From positions 1,240,001 to 1,304,000 of the forward strand of contig NZ_CP117522.1 of NCBI RefSeq assembly GCF_031679605.1: DNA of 64,000 nucleotides, given 5' to 3'. The translations under genes and the position numbers were made by a program. The DNA is from Streptomyces luomodiensis (GTDB taxonomy: Bacteria; Actinomycetota; Actinomycetes; Streptomycetales; Streptomycetaceae). This document shows, piece after piece, positions 59,879-64,000 of this stretch (the stretch's first letter is position 1; every line of letters starts with the position of its first letter). Under the pieces are notes generated by a model. That model worked only from the letters and a program-made list of their open reading frames with translations. It did no database searches and had not been told where the DNA came from.

Positions 59879-61870
59879 ATGACGACCGGCCAGAGGCTAG
59901 TGGCCATCGCGGATGACCTGTCCGGCGCCGCCGAAACGGCCGCCGCCCTTGATTCGCGCACAACGCGCAGCTACGTAGTGCTCGTTGGGAACGGTGAGGG
60001 GGGTGGCCGTGAGCGGGTTGACGGTGAACGGGTTCGCCGTAAGGGGGTTGACCGTGAAGAGGTTGACCGTGAGCGGGTTCGCCGTAAGGGGGTTGACCGT
60101 GAAGGGGCTGGCCGTGAAGGGGTGACGGCCCTGCGTCCACCCGATCCCGGCGAGGCCATCGTCCTGGACCTCGACTCCCGCTACCGCCCGGCCGCCGAGG
60201 CGGCCGAGGCGGTCCGCGACGCGCTGCGGCTGTCCTCGCCCGGCGGGGACACCCTGGTGCTGAAGAAGATCGACTCGCTGCTGCGGGGCAACCTCGCGGC
60301 CGAGGTCGCCGCCCTCGCCGAGGACGGCGCGGGCGTGGTGCTCGCCCCCGCGCTGCCGGTGGCCGGGCGCGTGGTGCGCTCGGGGGTGGTCCACATCGAC
60401 GGGGTGGCGCTCCACGAGGGCGACGCATGGCGTTCGGAGACCACGCCCGCGCCGCGTTCGATCGCGGACGCCCTCGGCGGGCTCCCCACCACGCCGATCC
60501 CGCTCACGACCGTACGGGCCCCCGGCCACTCCCTGCTGTCCGCGCTGCGGACGGCCACGGACGACGGACGGGTGGCGGTGTGCGACGCGGAGACCGACGC
60601 CGACCTGACCGCGATCGTCGAGGCGTCACTCGCCGCCGGGCCACGGCTACGGCTGGTCGGCTCCGGCGGACTGGCACTGGCCCTCGGCCGCCACCTGGCG
60701 GGCGCGCCCGCAGCCACCACGCCCTCCACCACCGCGCCCTCCACCACCGCGCCGTCACCGGCCACGGCGCCCCCTGCCGCCCCGACGCCGCCACCGGACA
60801 CCGCGTCCTCGGCCACCACCACTGCGCCGTCACCAGACACCGCACCCGACACCACCACCCCGACACCGCCACCAGCCACGGCATCCCCCGCCACCGCCCC
60901 GACACCGCCACCGGACACCGCGCCCTCGGCCACCACCACTGCGCCGTCACCAGCCACCACGCCCTCCACCACTGCGCCATCACCGGCCACGGCGCCCCCT
61001 GCCGCCTCGACGCCGTCACCGGACACCGCGCCCCACACCGCCACCCCGACACCGTCAACGGACGCGGCGCCCCCCGCCACCACACCCGCACCGCCACCAG
61101 ACACCGCGTCCCCGGCCACCACCACTGCGCCGTCACCAGCCACCGCACCCAACACCACTACCCCGACACCGCCACCGGCCACCGGCCGCCACGTGCTGGT
61201 CGTCGTCGGTACGGCCGAACCGGCGGCCGTCGAGCAGATCCGGCGTCTGGTCGAGGATGGGGCGACGCACCACCCACTCCCGCTCGCCGAGCTGATCGCG
61301 GACGGCCCGCCGGTGCGGCTGCCCCCGATGACGGCCCCGGTCACGGTCGTCTCCCTCGCTGCCCCGACCGGCCCGACCGGTTCCCAGCCGGCGGCTCCCG
61401 ACCCGGCGACGCCGCATGCGCCCGCCGCCGCACCGACCTCCGCACGCGTGCCCCTGCCTGCCGCGACACCACCGTCCGGCGGCGGAGCCGACGACCACAC
61501 AGAGCCACATCACACAGGACCGGATCGCACAGAGCCGGGTCGCACCGGGCCGGGTACGCGGTCCGGGCCCGTGTCCGCCCGGCGGCTGGTGCACGGCCTC
61601 GCCCGTGCCGTCGCCGTTGCCGTCGCCGCGCACCCCGGCGCCGTCGATCTCGTACTGACCGGCGGTGAGACGGCCCGGCGGGTGCTGGACGCGCTGGCGG
61701 TGACCGAGCTCGCCCCGGTCGGCCAGGTGCACCACGGCGCCGTCCATCTCTCCACCCCCGACGGGCGATCCGTCGTGACCCGACCGGGCAGCTTCGGGTA
61801 CCCCGACTCCCTGCGCCACATCGTCCGGGCGCTGCGCCCCCACTCGACCGAACGGAAGGTCAGCCCATGA
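59879..61870 (+). CDS. Four-carbon acid sugar kinase (DUF1537/OtnK family), expanded by inserts
   Basis: A 663-residue kinase, versus about 420 expected. Family motifs are intact: [18 protein letters not shown] near the N-terminus, [16 protein letters not shown] (~125), [19 protein letters not shown] (~260), and the C-terminal ATP-binding [18 protein letters not shown] and [15 protein letters not shown]. Three low-complexity inserts interrupt it: a 5-residue repeat ([10 protein letters not shown]) at ~40-80, a ~160-residue Thr/Pro/Ala region at ~275-436, and a shorter Pro/Thr region at ~495-560. It would phosphorylate threonate- or erythronate-like acids for PdxA2. The start follows GGAGG. 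Whether the swollen protein is active is unknown. Confidence 0.88.
   Translation: MTTGQRLVAIADDLSGAAETAAALDSRTTRSYVVLVGNGEGGGRERVDGERVRRKGVDREEVDRERVRRKGVDREGAGREGVTALRPPDPGEAIVLDLDSRYRPAAEAAEAVRDALRLSSPGGDTLVLKKIDSLLRGNLAAEVAALAEDGAGVVLAPALPVAGRVVRSGVVHIDGVALHEGDAWRSETTPAPRSIADALGGLPTTPIPLTTVRAPGHSLLSALRTATDDGRVAVCDAETDADLTAIVEASLAAGPRLRLVGSGGLALALGRHLAGAPAATTPSTTAPSTTAPSPATAPPAAPTPPPDTASSATTTAPSPDTAPDTTTPTPPPATASPATAPTPPPDTAPSATTTAPSPATTPSTTAPSPATAPPAASTPSPDTAPHTATPTPSTDAAPPATTPAPPPDTASPATTTAPSPATAPNTTTPTPPPATGRHVLVVVGTAEPAAVEQIRRLVEDGATHHPLPLAELIADGPPVRLPPMTAPVTVVSLAAPTGPTGSQPAAPDPATPHAPAAAPTSARVPLPAATPPSGGGADDHTEPHHTGPDRTEPGRTGPGTRSGPVSARRLVHGLARAVAVAVAAHPGAVDLVLTGGETARRVLDALAVTELAPVGQVHHGAVHLSTPDGRSVVTRPGSFGYPDSLRHIVRALRPHSTERKVSP
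60000..60123 (+). repeat. 15-bp minisatellite within the sugar-acid kinase gene
   Basis: About eight copies of gggttgaccgtgaag and its variant gggttcgccgtaagg, alternating so that a 45-bp higher-order period appears (ggttcgccgtaagg at 60031 and 60076). It keeps frame and encodes VDRE/VRRK units, placed just after the first catalytic strand. Confidence 0.85.
60709..61190 (+). repeat. Thr/Pro/Ala-coding repeat region within the kinase gene
   Basis: About 480 bases of accaccrcgccstcaccr-type sequence. Longer duplicated blocks occur, e.g. gccaccaccactgcgccgtc three times (near 60814, 60928 and 61115). It encodes a disordered PATTTP-type linker between the N- and C-terminal lobes, keeping frame. 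Confidence 0.8.
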
Positions 61871-62919
61871 ACGCCTCCACCCATCTCGCCTCCACCGGGG
61901 CCTCCGGCGCGGACGCCGGTGCCCCGCTCCCGCTGATCGCGGTCACCATGGGCGACGGCGCCGGCATCGGACCCGAGGTGGTCGTCCCCGCGCTGCTCGA
62001 CCCGGACACGCTGCGGCGCTGCCGCCCGGTGGTCATCGGGGACGCGGAGCGGCTACGGCAGGCGGCCCGGCTGCGGGACATCAGCTGCGAGGTCGTCACC
62101 GTGGCCACGCCCGGCGAGGCGGTGTTCACCCCGGGCCGGATCAACGTCATCGACCTCGGGCTGCTCCCGGCCGATCTGCCCTGGGGCACACTCTCGCCAG
62201 TGGCCGGGGACGCGGCCTACCAGTACGTACGCACCGCCGCCGAACTCGCCATGAACGGCGAGGTGCAGGGCATCTGCACCGCACCGCTCAACAAGGAGGC
62301 GCTGCACGCGGGCGGCCACGTCTACCCCGGCCACACCGAACTGCTGGCCCGTCTCACCGGGGTCGAGGAGGTGTCGATGATGCTGGCCACCCCCACGGTG
62401 AAGGTCATTCACGTCACCACCCACATCGGGCTCATCGACGCGGTGCGGAAGATCGAGCCCGGCCTGGTCGAGCGCACGGTGCGGCGCGGCCATGAGGCGA
62501 TGGTGCGCGCCGGCACCCCCGAACCGGTGATCGGGGTGTGCGGGATCAATCCGCACGCCGGTGAGAACGGCCTGTTCGGCTACGGCGAGGAGGAGGAGAA
62601 GATCGTGCCCGCGCTGGAGGTGCTGCGCGCCGACGGCATCGACGCCCGCGGTCCGCTCCCCGCCGACACCGCCTTCTTCCTGGCCGGGCGCGGCGACTAC
62701 GACCTGATCGTGGCGATGTACCACGACCAGGGGCACGGCCCGGTCAAGGTGCTGGGCCTGGAGGCCGGGGTCAATCTGACCGTGGGTCTGCCCGTCATCC
62801 GCACCTCCGTCGACCACGGCACCGCCTTCGACATCGCCGGTACGGGCACCGCCGACGCCGGTAGCATGATCGAGGCGCTCCGGCAGGCCGCCGAGATGTC
62901 GCCGACCCCGGCCCGCTGA
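61867..62919 (+). CDS. pdxA: 4-phosphothreonate/4-hydroxythreonate-4-phosphate dehydrogenase (PdxA2 type)
   Basis: A 350-residue PdxA-fold enzyme: VTMGDGAGIGPEVVVPALLD, CTAPLNKEALHAGGHVYPGH, VTTHIGLIDAVRKI, GINPHAGENGLFGYGEE, and metal-ligand region YHDQGHGPVKVLG. Beside a DUF1537 kinase, such proteins (PdxA2) oxidise and decarboxylate the phosphorylated four-carbon acid to dihydroxyacetone phosphate rather than making vitamin B6. The start overlaps the kinase stop (ATGA). Confidence 0.92.
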   Translation: MNASTHLASTGASGADAGAPLPLIAVTMGDGAGIGPEVVVPALLDPDTLRRCRPVVIGDAERLRQAARLRDISCEVVTVATPGEAVFTPGRINVIDLGLLPADLPWGTLSPVAGDAAYQYVRTAAELAMNGEVQGICTAPLNKEALHAGGHVYPGHTELLARLTGVEEVSMMLATPTVKVIHVTTHIGLIDAVRKIEPGLVERTVRRGHEAMVRAGTPEPVIGVCGINPHAGENGLFGYGEEEEKIVPALEVLRADGIDARGPLPADTAFFLAGRGDYDLIVAMYHDQGHGPVKVLGLEAGVNLTVGLPVIRTSVDHGTAFDIAGTGTADAGSMIEALRQAAEMSPTPAR

Positions 62920-62950
62920 CACCGAACCTACGTTGAGGAACGCGAGTGAT

Positions 62951-63721
62951 ATGCCGGTGAACGGAGCGCGGGCCCGGCGCGACCAGATCGTCCACCTCGC
63001 CACGACCACGGGCCTGACCAGTGTGGAGGAGCTGTCCCGCGCCTTCGGTGTCACCGCCTCCACCATCCGCCGCGACCTCGCCCAGCTCACCGCGGACGGG
63101 CGGCTGGCGCGCACGTACGGCGGGGCGATGGCCCTGGTCGCCCACCCGGAGGCATCGCTGCGCCAGCGCACCGGCGAGGCGTTCGAGGCCAAGCGGGCCA
63201 TCGCGCGCTGGGCGGCGTCGAGGGTCCGCGCCGGGGAGACGGTGCTGCTCGACGCCGGGTCGACGGTCGGCGCCCTCGCCCATGAGCTGCGCACCGCCGA
63301 GGGGCTCACGGTGGCCACGACCGGGCTCACCGCGCTACAGGAGCTGGCCGATGTGGAGACCGTGCGGGTGGAATGCCTCGGCGGCACGCTCCGGCCGCTG
63401 AGCCAGAGCTTCCTCGGCCCGCTCACCGAGGCCGCCCTGGAGCGCATGACCTTCGACCGGGTCTTCCTGGGCGCGGACGGGGTGACGGCGGAGCACGGCA
63501 TCTGCGAGGCGGAGCTGCGCCAGACCCGGCTCAAGGAGCTGATGGCCCGCCGGGCGGAGGCGGTGTACGTGCTGGCGCACTCCGCGAAGATCGGCCGCCG
63601 CCCCTTCCACACCTGGGTGCGGCTGCCGCCCGGCTGGACGCTGGTGACCGACGGGGGCGCCGACGCCGACGAGATCCGGGCGCTGCGCGCCCAAGGGGTC
63701 GAGGTCGTCGAGGCGGTCTAG
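62951..63721 (+). CDS. DeoR/GlpR-family transcriptional regulator
   Basis: A 256-residue DeoR regulator. Helix-turn-helix: RRDQIVHLATTTGLTSVEEL, SRAFGVTASTIRRDLAQL, ARTYGGAM. The effector domain shows LLDAGSTVGALAHEL, VATTGLTALQEL and FLGADGVTAEHGIC (DeoR sugar-phosphate fold). ATG 62951 is chosen; an in-frame TTG at 62933 is possible. It probably controls the kinase-pdxA operon and the divergent importer through a sugar-acid phosphate effector. Confidence 0.9.
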   Translation: MPVNGARARRDQIVHLATTTGLTSVEELSRAFGVTASTIRRDLAQLTADGRLARTYGGAMALVAHPEASLRQRTGEAFEAKRAIARWAASRVRAGETVLLDAGSTVGALAHELRTAEGLTVATTGLTALQELADVETVRVECLGGTLRPLSQSFLGPLTEAALERMTFDRVFLGADGVTAEHGICEAELRQTRLKELMARRAEAVYVLAHSAKIGRRPFHTWVRLPPGWTLVTDGGADADEIRALRAQGVEVVEAV

Positions 63722-63822
63722 CCGGGCATAGAGGACACAGGCCACAAAAGCGGGCATTTTACCAGATACGATGTGGGTAGCCGCCGGTCCGGAGCTACGG
63801 GTCCGGACCAGGAGAACGTCGC
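63722..63822 (+). promoter_or_regulatory. Promoter region of the last gene
   Basis: An AT-rich patch (gcattttaccagatacgatg) gives TACGAT (63767-63772) as a possible -10. GGTCCGG (63786-63792) and CCGGACC (63803-63809) form an inverted repeat in the leader. A ribosome site GGAG follows, 8 bases before ATG 63823. Confidence 0.4.
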
Positions 63823-64000
63823 ATGGCGACGGCGACGCCGGCGACGCCGCTTCCGCCGGGCGGAGGACTTCGTGCCCGCCTTCCCCGCCGCCCCCGCGTT
63901 CGGCGCCGAGGCCATGCGTACACCCCAGGGGACCGGGGCACCCGCCCCGGAGATGACGTGGCCACCCGTCGTACAGCATTGGAGGACACCGTGGCACGGC
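63823..64000 (+). CDS. Start of an unidentified gene (runs off the window)
   Basis: From ATG 63823 the frame stays open to the edge. The visible N-terminus is Pro/Ala then Arg-rich (MATATPATPLPPGGGLRARL), with no recognisable domain. An internal GTG at 63991, preceded by GGAGGACACC, is an attractive alternative true start, in which case nearly all of this stretch is leader. No function can be given. Confidence 0.35.
   Translation, partial: MATATPATPLPPGGGLRARLPRRPRVRRRGHAYTPGDRGTRPGDDVATRRTALEDTVAR

Noticed and set aside
60181..61500. A 439-residue Gly/Val/Ala-rich frame opposite the sugar-acid kinase
   Set aside because: Antisense translation of the Thr/Pro repeats; PE-PGRS-like look is a composition effect.
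1..64000. tRNA or rRNA genes
   Set aside because: No T-loop (GGTTCGA-type) with matching acceptor stem or conserved rRNA sequence was noticed on reading; a covariance-model scan would settle it.

Overview
The window reads as a chromosomal segment of a Streptomyces species or a close relative. The GC content is very high throughout, genes are packed with ATGA or GTGA overlaps, and GTG starts are frequent. The gene content is also typical of the genus: a gas-vesicle cluster, an AfsA/ScbR-type gamma-butyrolactone pair, a SARP regulator, a PucR regulator and an alditol oxidase. No rRNA, tRNA, CRISPR array, insertion sequence or prophage was recognised.

Layout. (1) 0-6.3 kb: an ArsR-like regulator and a complete minus-strand gas-vesicle operon of ten overlapping or closely spaced genes, ordered Y-like, Z-like, A, F, G, O, J, L, S, K. 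(2) 6.4-14.1 kb: central carbon genes, namely a formaldehyde-type zinc dehydrogenase, glpF-glpK, alditol oxidase and phosphoketolase. (3) 14.2-28.0 kb: an island whose content closely mirrors the hypoxia/dormancy (DosR/DevR) regulon of mycobacteria. It holds four universal stress proteins, two CBS-BON proteins, a zinc dehydrogenase, nicotinate phosphoribosyltransferase, an Rv1733c-type membrane protein, a DevR-like response regulator, an Acg-type nitroreductase and a DevS-like two-GAF histidine kinase. Near-identical 15-bp elements (consensus close to GGGACCGTTCGGCCC) lie in several of its promoter regions, and a ~251-bp direct repeat fills one long gap. (4) 28.1-34 kb: Nudix hydrolase, methyltransferase, HxlR regulator, DUF2267 protein, peptide deformylase, and a coupled acyltransferase pair that looks like ornithine-lipid synthesis (olsB-olsA).

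(5) 34-43.6 kb: DUF2264 protein, ECF sigma factor, a large AfsR-like SARP/NB-ARC/TPR regulator, DUF4142 and DUF1996 exported proteins, and a PucR regulator. (6) 43.9-48.0 kb: a compact candidate redox module made of a ferric-reductase-like b-haem membrane protein, translationally coupled to a NuoF-like flavoprotein fused to a C-terminal ferredoxin, followed by two lipoproteins. One lipoprotein is built of secreted repeats with CxxxC pairs and the other has a His/Met-rich tail. (7) 48.0-50.7 kb: HAD phosphatase, gamma-butyrolactone synthase and divergent TetR receptor. (8) 50.7-59.6 kb: a non-secreted sialidase-like protein with an SDR, a repeat-filled gap, an aldo/keto reductase, and a Dpp-type ABC importer. 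(9) 59.9-63.7 kb, divergent from the importer: a four-carbon acid-sugar kinase swollen by in-frame repeats, a PdxA2-type dehydrogenase and a DeoR regulator. These are probably a catabolic unit for threonate/erythronate-like acids that shares a promoter region with the importer.

The strongest candidates for something undescribed are the Streptomyces dormancy island with its putative boxes and its kinase lacking the expected haem ligand, the 43.9-48.0 kb electron-transfer module, and the repeat-expanded sugar-acid kinase. Functions are inferred from recognisable family motifs. No database search was run.
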